Of a stretch of 64,000 nt of DNA, positions 24,966 to 33,261 are shown in pieces. Position 1 is the first letter of the stretch; every line of letters begins with the position of its first letter. The notes under the pieces are model-generated. The model was not told where the DNA came from. It did not search any database and was given only the letters and a program-made list of their open reading frames with translations. Position numbers and translations under genes: made by a program. Source of the DNA: Uliginosibacterium gangwonense DSM 18521 (lineage in GTDB: Bacteria > Pseudomonadota > Gammaproteobacteria > Burkholderiales > Rhodocyclaceae); NCBI RefSeq assembly GCF_000373965.1, contig NZ_KB892857.1, forward strand, positions 171,576-235,575, read 5' to 3'.

Positions 24966-26351
24966 TCAGCCACGGACAACCGTGACGCTACAAGGCGCAG
25001 CCAATACCACTTTACCCACATGCGCAGACAAGTGCCGACGCCCGGACTCCGTCGGGGCGCCAATAAGGATATGACTGACCCGATTCGTGCGCGCATAGTT
25101 GAGGATGGCTTCGCCTGGGTCATTATCTTCCAGAATCTGGTGCGTCACGCGCGCAGCCGACGCCTGGACGCCACTGGCCCAGTGCCTCAACTCCACGAGC
25201 AGGCGGATATGCTCACGGGGTGCGCTCGTCGCCTCGTCCGAAGTGCCCAGCACCGGCGGCTCCCGGGTCACGGCCACAAATGCCAGGCGGGCCTCGGGCG
25301 TCAGGCGAGCGACCCGCTCGACATCGCGTTGCAATGCCTGTTGCTGACGATCATCGCCTTCACCCAGGGCAACCACCACCAGGATGATGGGTGCATGGTC
25401 TTCCACCAACTCCGCTGCGTCAATCTGGCTGGGCTCAAACCCGCTGCCCCGAATCCAATCCCGCACACGCGCACTCAAGCTGACGCGCCGGGTGTTCAAA
25501 CCAAGTTCAGTCACACTGACCTGATCCAGATGGCGCAGGTCAAAAGCAATCTGCCTGGCATTGGCATAACGGCGTGCAGGATAGACTTCCAGACAATGCA
25601 GAATGATTTCCTGCAAGGCAGGTGGCAGGTCCGCACGTAGTGCGCGTGGAGGATGGGGCGCAGTTTTCAGGCGCTTACGCATACCACTCGTGCTTTGCGG
25701 CCAGCCAAAAGGCAGCACCCCGGTCGAGAATTCATAGAGCATCACCCCCAGGGCAAACAGATCGCTACGCAGATCGGTGCGGATACCCAAGACCTGCTCC
25801 GGCGCAATATAAGGGGCGGAGCCCATGGGGCGCTGGAAGGCTTCCGCGAGCAGATCCGGCAGGTGTGCATGGCGGGCCAGCCCAAAATCAATGAGCACCA
25901 CCCCACCCTGCGGGCGCATCATCACATTGGAAGGCTTCAGATCAAGATGGATGGCCCCCATCTCATGCAGAGCGGCCAGGGCGTCCGCAATCGCAGCCCC
26001 CGTTTGCAGCACCTCCTCCACCGGCCACGGGGCACGGCTCACCTCTGCCGACAGTGCGCGCCCTTCGATCTTTTCCATGACCAGATAGGGCTCGCGTTCG
26101 ATGTCGCTGAATGCGTAAAGCATAGGCACCGGGCCGCCTGCCAGGGCTTCGAGCATCATCTGCTCGACCTCGAAACCAACAATGCCCGCGCTGGATTCGC
26201 CTTGCCCCAGGCGTGGCACCTTCATTACTGCGGGGCCGGGCAGTGCTTCGTGCACCACCTCGTAGATGACAGCCATACCACCCGCATACATCCGGGAGAC
26301 AACACAGAACCCGTCCAGCACATCCCCCGGTGCCAGCTCGGTGGCGATCAC
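24966..26351 (-). CDS. Serine/threonine protein kinase fused to a universal stress protein domain
   Basis: This 461-residue two-domain protein is cytoplasmic, with no membrane helix. Residues ~10-285 form an Hanks-type kinase: Lys 44 in AVMKVP, catalytic Asp 137 in IHLDLKPSNV, Asp 155 in DFG and an APEQ motif. The catalytic loop is HLD rather than HRD. Residues ~320-461 form a UspA-like domain ending in the nucleotide-binding pattern ILIGAPTESGRRHLSAHVGK plus APCSVTVVRG. The GTG start overlaps the stop of the upstream phosphoesterase (GTGA). The USP domain may sense adenine nucleotide and gate the kinase (inference). Confidence 0.88.
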   Translation of the reverse strand: MIATELAPGDVLDGFCVVSRMYAGGMAVIYEVVHEALPGPAVMKVPRLGQGESSAGIVGFEVEQMMLEALAGGPVPMLYAFSDIEREPYLVMEKIEGRALSAEVSRAPWPVEEVLQTGAAIADALAALHEMGAIHLDLKPSNVMMRPQGGVVLIDFGLARHAHLPDLLAEAFQRPMGSAPYIAPEQVLGIRTDLRSDLFALGVMLYEFSTGVLPFGWPQSTSGMRKRLKTAPHPPRALRADLPPALQEIILHCLEVYPARRYANARQIAFDLRHLDQVSVTELGLNTRRVSLSARVRDWIRGSGFEPSQIDAAELVEDHAPIILVVVALGEGDDRQQQALQRDVERVARLTPEARLAFVAVTREPPVLGTSDEATSAPREHIRLLVELRHWASGVQASAARVTHQILEDNDPGEAILNYARTNRVSHILIGAPTESGRRHLSAHVGKVVLAAPCSVTVVRG

Positions 26352-27094
26352 GCCTTGCCTTCCAGATACAAGGCCAGACGGGATGGCAGACCTGCAGCGC
26401 GGATTTTCTCTGCGGCCGCATGGTGATCGTAGGGCACACGGAAGAAAGTCAGCTTCTGCTGGATCGAATCGAACACCGCATAGCGTGCGCCCACCTGACG
26501 ATCCCGGGGCTGCCCACAGGAGCCGACAATGGCAAGCCAGGAACGATGGTTGGGGACAGGCACCGGGATGTTTTCCGTCGGGCGGAAGGCAAACATATGT
26601 TCATCCCGCCCGGAGTAATACAGGGTCGGGTCATGAACATGGCCACTAAATACCCAATCGGCCTGGGCTGCGCTCAAGCAGGCCTCAGCATCATGCCCGG
26701 TGCTGACGTAAGTCCAGCTTTCGGGCTCAACGGCCGACGCGTGCACACAAAACATATGCTCTTCTCGATAGCTCAAGGGCAGGCGCAACAGAAATTGCGT
26801 GTGGCGAGGCTTGAGTTGACCACGTGTCCAATCGATGGCCATTTGGGCATCTTCATTCATTTCACACGGCGCCCGCCCGCATGCCAAGGCATCGTGATTC
26901 CCTAGAATCGCCACCGCCTGCTGTGTTTCAACCAGTTGCATGCAACGCTCCAATACCGCCTGTGGGTCAGCGCCATAGCCGATCAAATCCCCCAAAAGCA
27001 GCAGGCGAGCCACTCCTTGCCCTTGGGCATGAGCCAGAACGGCCTCGAAAGCCTCGATGTTGCTGTGTATATCCGCAATCAATCCGTAACGCAT
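26348..27094 (-). CDS. Calcineurin-like metallophosphoesterase
   Basis: This 248-residue protein starts at ATG 27094. The dinuclear-metal motifs are in order: GLIADIHSNIEAFEAVL (DxH), LLLGDLIGYGADP (GDxxxYG), ILGNHDALACG (GNHD), CVHAS and FSGHVHDPTLYY (GHxH). It resembles the bacterial YfcE/PrpE-like protein phosphatase group. The upstream extension of the open frame lacks similarity. It precedes and overlaps the Ser/Thr kinase-USP gene, so a kinase/phosphatase pair acting on common substrates is an attractive inference. Alternatives include a cyclic-nucleotide phosphodiesterase. Confidence 0.88.
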   Translation of the reverse strand: MRYGLIADIHSNIEAFEAVLAHAQGQGVARLLLLGDLIGYGADPQAVLERCMQLVETQQAVAILGNHDALACGRAPCEMNEDAQMAIDWTRGQLKPRHTQFLLRLPLSYREEHMFCVHASAVEPESWTYVSTGHDAEACLSAAQADWVFSGHVHDPTLYYSGRDEHMFAFRPTENIPVPVPNHRSWLAIVGSCGQPRDRQVGARYAVFDSIQQKLTFFRVPYDHHAAAEKIRAAGLPSRLALYLEGKA

Positions 27095-27195
27095 ACAGCC
27101 AGAATTCCTCAGGAGCAGTGGTAACAGGAGTAGCCTACTCTCCACCTTACGACACAGCTCCCAAGGCGTCCAGCCGTCACGCACACAAGAACCTG

Positions 27196-27238
27196 AAAAA
27201 AGAGCGGCCGGCCCCACTGCCTGGAAGGGCCAGCCGCT
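27196..27238 (-). terminator. Rho-independent terminator after the MHS transporter gene
   Basis: A 12-bp stem with one mismatch (27203-27214 with 27227-27238) is followed on the minus strand by a run of six Ts (27196-27201). It separates the transporter from the phosphoesterase-kinase operon. Confidence 0.75.
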
Positions 27239-27246
27239 GGCGGCAG

Positions 27247-28926
27247 CTAGTTTTGATGGATATCGCGGTTTCTGGTTTCAGGCAGGAAGAACACCCCCAC
27301 CACAAAGGTCAGTACCGCCACACCGATGGGATACCACAGCCCGTAGTAGATATCGCCCGTGGCCGCGACCATCGCAAATGCCGTTGTTGGCAGGAAGCCG
27401 CCAAACCAGCCGTTGCCAATGTGGTATGGCAAAGACATTGAGGTATAACGGATACGGGCGGGGAAGAGTTCCACCAGCCACGCGGCAATCGGCCCGTACA
27501 CCATGGTTACATAGAGCACCAGGATGGTGAGCAGCAGGACCAACATCGGGTAATTGATCTTGTCCGGGTCTGCCTTGGCTGGGTAGCCCGCATCCTTGAG
27601 CCCGGTGTTGAGCACCTTGTCGAACTCTGCCGATTTGGCCTTGCCATCGGCAGGTGCAAGCCCGGTGCCTTCGTAGCTGGCCACCACCTTGTCACCAATC
27701 TTGATCTGTGCCAGTGCGCCAGGGGCGCCGACCTCATTGGAATAGGGAATGGCGCGCTTGGCGAGCGAACCCTTGGCTATATCGCAGGAACTGGTGAATT
27801 TGGCCTTGCCCACTGGGTCAAACTGGAAGGAGCATTGCGCCGGATCTGCAACCACCGTGACCGGATTCTTGATCTGGGCAGCAAATACATCCGGGTTGCC
27901 GTATTGGGTGATGGCCTTGAAAATTGGGAAGTAGGTCAGCGCTGCAAGCAGACAACCGATCATGACAATGGGCTTGCGGCCGATTTTGTCCGAGAGGATA
28001 CCGAACAGAACAAAGAACGGCGTCCCCAGCGCCAGGGCCGCTGCAATCAGCAGGTTGGCCGTCTGGGAATCAATCTTGAGTGTCTGCTGCAAGAAAAATA
28101 GTGCATAAAATTGGCCGGTATACCACACCACAGCCTGCCCTGCGGTTGCTCCAAACAGGGCCAGCAGTACCACCTTGAGGTTGTCCCAGCGTGCAAAAGA
28201 CTCGGTAATAGGTGCCTTGGAAGCCTTGCCTTCAGCTTTCATGCGCTGGAATACCGGGGATTCATGCAACTGCATACGGATGTAGACCGATACGATCAGC
28301 AATGCAATCGAGATCAGAAAAGGAATACGCCAGCCCCACTCTTCAAACGCCTCTTTACCCAGGCTTGTACGCACGCCAAGGATCACCAGCAGGGAAATGA
28401 ACAGTCCCATGGTGGCGGTCGTCTGAATCCAGCTTGTGAAAAGGCCTCGTTTGCCTGCCGGAGCATGCTCGGCGACGTAAGTGGCCGCACCGCCATATTC
28501 ACCGCCCAAGGCCAAGCCTTGCAGCAGGCGCAGCGAGATGAGGATAACGGGTGCCGCCACACCAATCGAAGCATATGTCGGCAACATACCCACGATGGCA
28601 GTTGACAAGCCCATGATCAGAATAGTGATCAGAAAGGTGTATTTGCGCCCGATCATATCGCCCAGGCGCCCGAACACGATGGCGCCAAAGGGGCGCACTG
28701 CAAAACCTGCCGCAAATGCCAGGAGGGCAAAAATGAAGCCGGTGGTCTCATTCACACCAGCAAAGAAGTGCTTGGCAATGATCGCCGCCAAGGAGCCGTA
28801 TAGATAAAAGTCATACCATTCGAATACGGTACCGAGCGACGAGGCAAATATCACCTTGCGTTCAGCTGCGGTCATTCCTCCAGTACGCGGTGCAGCAGAC
28901 GCACGCGTCAAAGTCTCTGTTGCCAT
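27247..28926 (-). CDS. MFS metabolite:H+ symporter (MHS family) with a large periplasmic insert
   Basis: This 559-residue major facilitator protein has twelve predicted helices. The N-terminal half has SSLGTVFEWYDFYLYGSLAA, GRLGDMIGRKYTFL (motif A) and GGEYGGAATYVAEHAP, typical of MHS carriers such as KgtP, ProP and ShiA. The second motif A is GILSDKIGRKP. About residues 339-459 form a hydrophilic insert between helices 9 and 10, on the periplasmic side by topology, with two Cys that could pair. Substrate is probably an organic acid or osmolyte but cannot be specified. It lies downstream of the TctDE-like genes on the same strand. Confidence 0.9.
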   Translation of the reverse strand: MATETLTRASAAPRTGGMTAAERKVIFASSLGTVFEWYDFYLYGSLAAIIAKHFFAGVNETTGFIFALLAFAAGFAVRPFGAIVFGRLGDMIGRKYTFLITILIMGLSTAIVGMLPTYASIGVAAPVILISLRLLQGLALGGEYGGAATYVAEHAPAGKRGLFTSWIQTTATMGLFISLLVILGVRTSLGKEAFEEWGWRIPFLISIALLIVSVYIRMQLHESPVFQRMKAEGKASKAPITESFARWDNLKVVLLALFGATAGQAVVWYTGQFYALFFLQQTLKIDSQTANLLIAAALALGTPFFVLFGILSDKIGRKPIVMIGCLLAALTYFPIFKAITQYGNPDVFAAQIKNPVTVVADPAQCSFQFDPVGKAKFTSSCDIAKGSLAKRAIPYSNEVGAPGALAQIKIGDKVVASYEGTGLAPADGKAKSAEFDKVLNTGLKDAGYPAKADPDKINYPMLVLLLTILVLYVTMVYGPIAAWLVELFPARIRYTSMSLPYHIGNGWFGGFLPTTAFAMVAATGDIYYGLWYPIGVAVLTFVVGVFFLPETRNRDIHQN

Positions 28927-29028
28927 GTCTCCTCCTGTTGCGGGATGGGTCTTGTCATTGCTCTGTCCAAGCCTCGCGGCTCGGCGGCAGGCTCAACTTA
29001 TTCCCGGAGACTTACACTGTGCTTACAC

Positions 29029-29045
29029 AAATCTGCTGCAGATTT
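29029..29045. promoter_or_regulatory. Palindromic site upstream of the MHS transporter
   Basis: Aaatctgc (29029-29036) and gcagattt (29038-29045) form a near-perfect 17-bp dyad. It lies in the 270-bp interval between the sensor kinase stop and the transporter start, about 100 bp upstream of the latter. It is a candidate binding site for the adjacent response regulator. Confidence 0.4.
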
Positions 29046-29196
29046 TGGGGAATTTCCGCAGGATTTGTGCTGCATTGCAACAGAAACCCACTTGGTACAG
29101 CAGGGTTCTCTTAAACGCATCTGCGCGACAGATTATGCCTATAAGATAAGACGGGCCGCATCACTGGATGCGGAAATCCCCAGACATCGAATAGTG

Positions 29197-30684
29197 CTAT
29201 TCTGGTAGCAGGGAAAGCCACACCACCATCTGCACGCCAACCCCACCAGCGTTGTCTTCAATGCGTATGCCGCCGCCATGGAGTTCGGCCACTTCGCGGG
29301 CAATCGACAGCCCCAGGCCGCTGCCTTCCGCATTGGTGCCCAGCACGCGGTAAAAGCGTTCGAATACGCGCTCCCGCACATCCACTGGAATCCCCTGGCC
29401 GTTATCCTGCACCCGCAGCAAAACCCTGTCGGCCACGGTGTCATCTGGCTCGACCACCACGGTGACATGCCCCCCCACAGGCGTGTATTTGATGGCGTTA
29501 TCCACGAGGTTGGACACCATCTCGCGCAGCAACACCGCGTTGCCAGACACTAAGGGCGCTCTGGCAGGCAGCGCCTCCATCCCCAGGTCGATTTTCTTGT
29601 GGCGGGCGGCGGGAACCAGATCGGCCACAATCTCCCGCGTCAGGGAAGCGAGGTCGACAATGACAAATTCATCAAGCTTTTCCGTACTGGCTTCCACCCG
29701 CGCCAGTGCCAACAGCTGGTTGATGAGGTGGGCAGAGCGTTCCGCGCCACTGAGTACCTTATGCAGCATCAGGCGCAGTTGCTGCGGATCGGTCTCATCC
29801 AGCGCCAATTCCACCTGCATACGCAACCCGGCCAGTGGCGTGCGCATCTGATGGGCCGCATCGGCAATGAAGCGTTGCTGTGCATCCAGGGTGTGATCCA
29901 GGCGGGCCATCATATCGTTGAACGCCAGAATCAGGGGCCGCAGTTCATCCGGCACTGTCTGCACGTCCACGGGTGAAAGATCCCCTGGCCTGCGGCGGCC
30001 AATCGCATCCCGCAGGTGGTTCAAGGGTGCCACGCCACGCAGCAGACCAAACCACACAAAAATCAGGGCCAACGGCACAATTGCAAACTGTGGCAACAAA
30101 ACGCCCGAGACGATCTGGGCGCTGAGCGCAGAGCGTTTGGCGCGCGTCTCGCCGATCTGGATCAAAGCGCAGGTCGCGCTGTTTGTATCATCCTGGCATA
30201 CCTGTGTGGCCGCGATGCGTATGCTTTCGCCATGATACTCGCCATCGCGCAGGCGCACCTTGCCGTTATCGGGATACTCGTTGTCGTCCGGGCCGGGCAT
30301 GCCGCCATCACCCGCCAAAACCGCCCCGCCACCGCCCAGCACCTGATAGTACACAGTGTCTTCGTTACTGCTGCGCACCAGCATCGCCACGGCGGGACTG
30401 GGCATGATCAGCGGGTGACTGTTGGCATCGAAACGCACCTGACGGGCCAGCGCAGATACGTTATCCACAAGCTCCTGATCATGCGGCTTGTTGGCTGCAC
30501 GCGAGGCCACATCGTAGGTCACTACAATCGAGATCGGCCACAGCAGCAATAATGGCGCCAGCATCCAGTGCAGGATCTCGGAGAACAGGGAGCGCGATGA
30601 GGGCAGGCTGTCGTCATTGAGCCACGGCCCCCAGGCTGCCGTGCGGTTACGCGTGGGAAAGGGCTGCTGCTTCGGGTTTTTCAA
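29197..30684 (-). CDS. TctE-like sensor histidine kinase
   Basis: This membrane kinase has about 495 residues. The start is uncertain: no ATG or GTG precedes the first membrane helix, so the TTG at 30684, with ggggt upstream and overlapping the regulator gene by 38 nt, is proposed. Helix 1 is HWMLAPLLLLWPISIVVTY, then a ~150-residue periplasmic sensor domain, helix 2 (FAIVPLALIFVWFGLL), HAMP, dimerisation/His box QRFIADAAHQMRTPLAGLRM, N box NLVDNAIKYTPVGG and G boxes DNGQGI and GSGLGLSI. TctE-type kinases sense tricarboxylates and related acids. The downstream MHS transporter is the likely target. Confidence 0.85.
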   Translation of the reverse strand: MKNPKQQPFPTRNRTAAWGPWLNDDSLPSSRSLFSEILHWMLAPLLLLWPISIVVTYDVASRAANKPHDQELVDNVSALARQVRFDANSHPLIMPSPAVAMLVRSSNEDTVYYQVLGGGGAVLAGDGGMPGPDDNEYPDNGKVRLRDGEYHGESIRIAATQVCQDDTNSATCALIQIGETRAKRSALSAQIVSGVLLPQFAIVPLALIFVWFGLLRGVAPLNHLRDAIGRRRPGDLSPVDVQTVPDELRPLILAFNDMMARLDHTLDAQQRFIADAAHQMRTPLAGLRMQVELALDETDPQQLRLMLHKVLSGAERSAHLINQLLALARVEASTEKLDEFVIVDLASLTREIVADLVPAARHKKIDLGMEALPARAPLVSGNAVLLREMVSNLVDNAIKYTPVGGHVTVVVEPDDTVADRVLLRVQDNGQGIPVDVRERVFERFYRVLGTNAEGSGLGLSIAREVAELHGGGIRIEDNAGGVGVQMVVWLSLLPE

Positions 30685-31333
30685 GGCAGTACCCCAGGCC
30701 ACGGACGGTGGATATGCGCAAACCGAAGGGTTCGATCTTCTTGCGCAGGCGATGGACGTAGACTTCGATAGCGTTGAGTGACACTTCTTCGCCCCAGCCA
30801 CAGAGGTGGTCGACCAGACTTTCCTTGCCCACCAGGCGACCTGCCCTTAAGAGCAGGACTTCCAGCACAGCCACTTCGCGGGAAGACAACTCCACCATTT
30901 GCCCGTTGATGGTGATTGAGCGTGATGCCTGATCGTAGCAGAGCGGGCCGTACACAATCTCCCGCCCTTGCCCGGTGCCACGCCGGGTCAAGGCCCGCAC
31001 CCGCGCCTCCAGCTCGGGCAGGGCGAAAGGCTTGGTCAGATAGTCGTCGGCCCCTGCATCCAGGCCGCGTACCCGGTCTTCCACGGCATCGCGGGCCGTC
31101 AGGATCAGTACGGGAACGGTAGCCTTGCGCGCACGCAGTTTTTGCAGCACCTCAATGCCATTCATGCGCGGCAGGCCCAGATCCAAAACCAATAGGTCAT
31201 AAGGCTGCGACGCCAGGGCTGCATCGGCTTCCGTGCCGCTGGGCACATGGTCCACCGCATAGCCTGCCCGCTTGAGCGTGTGGATCAGCCCGTCCGCAAT
31301 CAATGCATCGTCTTCTGCCAGAAGGATACGCAT
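30647..31333 (-). CDS. TctD-like OmpR-family response regulator
   Basis: This 228-residue regulator starts at ATG 31333, preceded by ggagagag. The receiver domain has D8-D9, phospho-acceptor D51 in LDLGLPRMNG, T at ILTARD and K in DDYLTKPFAL. The C-terminal winged helix (residues ~125-220) contains VELSSREVAVLEVLLLRAGR and NAIEVYVHRLRKKIEPFGLR. Its 3' end overlaps the kinase coding region. The pair plus the adjacent transporter resembles tricarboxylate-uptake control. It is divergent from the carboxylesterase gene across 240 bp. Confidence 0.9.
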   Translation of the reverse strand: MRILLAEDDALIADGLIHTLKRAGYAVDHVPSGTEADAALASQPYDLLVLDLGLPRMNGIEVLQKLRARKATVPVLILTARDAVEDRVRGLDAGADDYLTKPFALPELEARVRALTRRGTGQGREIVYGPLCYDQASRSITINGQMVELSSREVAVLEVLLLRAGRLVGKESLVDHLCGWGEEVSLNAIEVYVHRLRKKIEPFGLRISTVRGLGYCLEKPEAAALSHA

Positions 31334-31572
31334 GGATCTTGTCTCTCTCCGATGTGTCGGAAGTGTTATCAGGTGCCGGTTGGCGGCACCTGTATGTCTT
31401 TTGTTGAATCTTAGCACGTCAGCAAGGCTTATCCCGCAAGGCAGGCAGCATGCGATTGTTTCAAACTTTGCAACGGTTGATCCCGGAATTTGCTGTTTAT
31501 CCCGTTTTAACCAAGCGCTAAAGTGATCTCCACTACAAAACAAACGCCCTTCCCCTACTCTGAGGATTCATC

Positions 31573-32277
31573 ATGACACAGCGCTTCAGCCTCTCCCCCA
31601 TTCAGCTTGATGAAGCGTCGGGCTTGGCCTACCGCCTCCGCCTGCCCACCCACGACACCCCCCGCGCCCTTGCCGTGCTGCTCCACGGCCTGGGCAGCCA
31701 TGAGCAGGATCTAGCTGAGCTGGCCGCCAGTTTTGCTGAAGATGTCCTGGTCGTGTTGCCGCGCGGGCCGATTCAATTGGCACCAGGGCAATATGGCTGG
31801 TTCCGGGTCGCATTCACGCCGCAAGGGCCGCAGATTGTGGTGGCCGAAGCAGAATCGAGTCGTCGCCGCCTCATCGATTTTCTGGCCCAAATGCAGGCCG
31901 ACCATGGCATTACCCCGGCGCAGACCCTGCTCGCAGGCTTCAGCCAGGGTGGCATCATGAGTGCCAGCGTGGGGTTGAGCCAGCCAGAGCAGATTGGTGG
32001 ATTCGGGCTGCTCTCCGGGCGCATCCTGCCGGAGCTGGAACCACAGCTGGCTTCGCCCGCCAGACTGCGCACGCTGCAAGCCTTTATCAGCCATGGTGAA
32101 TTTGACAGCAAACTCCCCATCCAATGGGCACGCGCAGCCGAACAGTTACTCAACCGGCTTGGAGTACAGCACATCAGCCAGCACTACCCTGCAGACCATG
32201 AAATTACCCCGACCATGCATGCGGATTTCATAGCCTGGGCCGAACAATTACTGGATGCATCACCCCGATCATTATGA
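31573..32277 (+). CDS. Phospholipase/carboxylesterase family hydrolase
   Basis: This 234-residue alpha/beta hydrolase belongs to the phospholipase/carboxylesterase (EstB/YpfH-like) family. Motifs are the oxyanion HGLGSHEQDL, nucleophile Ser in GFSQGG (TLLAGFSQGGIMSASVGLSQ), Asp in HGEFDSKLPI and His in YPADHEITPTM. It is cytoplasmic, with no signal peptide. The family hydrolyses short-chain acyl esters or protein S-acyl groups. Its stop overlaps the start of the next gene (ATGA), so the two are translationally coupled. Confidence 0.9.
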   Translation: MTQRFSLSPIQLDEASGLAYRLRLPTHDTPRALAVLLHGLGSHEQDLAELAASFAEDVLVVLPRGPIQLAPGQYGWFRVAFTPQGPQIVVAEAESSRRRLIDFLAQMQADHGITPAQTLLAGFSQGGIMSASVGLSQPEQIGGFGLLSGRILPELEPQLASPARLRTLQAFISHGEFDSKLPIQWARAAEQLLNRLGVQHISQHYPADHEITPTMHADFIAWAEQLLDASPRSL

Positions 32278-32759
32278 TACATACACCTGACATCTCACTA
32301 CTGACGATTGATGCAGACCATTCCACGCTCCATTTGAAGCATGGTGGCCTGCACACCAGTACGCATCAATTGCCGTTCGGCTATGCCTCCCTGCCCAGGC
32401 AACACCATTGGCATACACCACCACGGGAAGACGAGATCGAATATGCCATCAATACCATTGAGGACGTGTTGGCCAAGATCCCGGATGCGCGCCAGCACTC
32501 CGCCGGACTTCTGCTCAGCGGCGAGCAGCCCGCCCTGCTGCATGCCCTGATGCAGCCTTCGCCAGGGCAAGGAGCCGAAGGCGTCAAGCGCGAGGCCGTC
32601 GAACACCTCTTCGGTCGCTTGGCCAATGTCATCATGGGGCGCCCCGCTAGCGTGGAGGGCGTCCCCACGGATACGGCATTCGCCGCCACTTTGCTGATCC
32701 TGCGCGAAGTCTTGCATCACCTCGATTTTGCCTGGATCGACCAAGCCAACATGCATTAA
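32274..32759 (+). CDS. Hypothetical protein coupled to the esterase gene
   Basis: This 161-residue protein has a His-rich N-terminal half (LKHGGLHTSTHQLPFGYASL, then RQHHWHTPPREDEIEYAINT). An alternating helical C-terminal half contains LLLSGEQPALLHALMQP and TLLILREVLHHLDFAWI. No family is recognised. No signal peptide or membrane segment is seen. GC content matches its neighbours, so it looks like a core gene rather than an import. The abundance of histidines (about 16) suggests possible metal binding, which is inference only. Confidence 0.65.
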   Translation: MIHTPDISLLTIDADHSTLHLKHGGLHTSTHQLPFGYASLPRQHHWHTPPREDEIEYAINTIEDVLAKIPDARQHSAGLLLSGEQPALLHALMQPSPGQGAEGVKREAVEHLFGRLANVIMGRPASVEGVPTDTAFAATLLILREVLHHLDFAWIDQANMH

Positions 32760-32917
32760 GCATAGGTTAGTTGGTACTGAAACAGGTCCCGTCATCCAGT
32801 CGGCCAGCGGAAATTCTCACGCTTACACCCCAGGTAGACCCTATTTTAAAAAGGGTCAAAGCAGAGGGAATTTGTATCGAAAAATGCGGTCGGATACTGT
32901 AACGCGCAGCACGCGCC

Positions 32918-32923
32918 TATAAT
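32918..32923 (+). promoter_or_regulatory. Candidate -10 element before the ferredoxin-like gene
   Basis: A perfect tataat lies 26 nt before the ATG at 32950 in a 190-bp gap. The -35 region is not convincing. Confidence 0.35.
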
Positions 32924-32949
32924 TGCCTCTCTTCTCAGAGAGCCTGATC

Positions 32950-33261
32950 ATGGAACCTTACTTCAAACATCACGTTTTCTTTTGCTGCAACAAGCGTCCT
33001 GCCCCCGATACCAGTTGTGAAAACCATGCCGCCAGCGAGCTGCAAACCTATGCCAAAGAACGCGTCCGTGAGTTGGGCCTGTCTGGCAAGGGCCAGATCC
33101 GCATCAACAAGGCGGGCTGCCTGGGCCGTTGCGACGATGGCCCGGTGCTGGTGGTCTACCCTGAAGGGGTGTGGTACACCTATGTCGACCGCGAGGATAT
33201 CGACGAGATCATCAGCGAACATCTGCAACACGGCCGCATTGTTAAACGCCTCAAGATATGA
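32950..33261 (+). CDS. Thioredoxin-like [2Fe-2S] ferredoxin
   Basis: This 103-residue protein of the thioredoxin-fold 2Fe-2S ferredoxin family (Shethna-type/NuoE-like) starts at ATG 32950. The early cysteines are in HHVFFCCNKRPAPDTSCENH and the later pair in KAGCLGRCDDGPVLVVYPEG; the CxGRC pattern is characteristic. VWYTYVDREDIDEIISEHL closes the domain. These small ferredoxins carry electrons for poorly known partners. Its stop overlaps the start of an alpha/beta hydrolase (ATGA), a linkage that looks functional. Confidence 0.9.
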   Translation: MEPYFKHHVFFCCNKRPAPDTSCENHAASELQTYAKERVRELGLSGKGQIRINKAGCLGRCDDGPVLVVYPEGVWYTYVDREDIDEIISEHLQHGRIVKRLKI

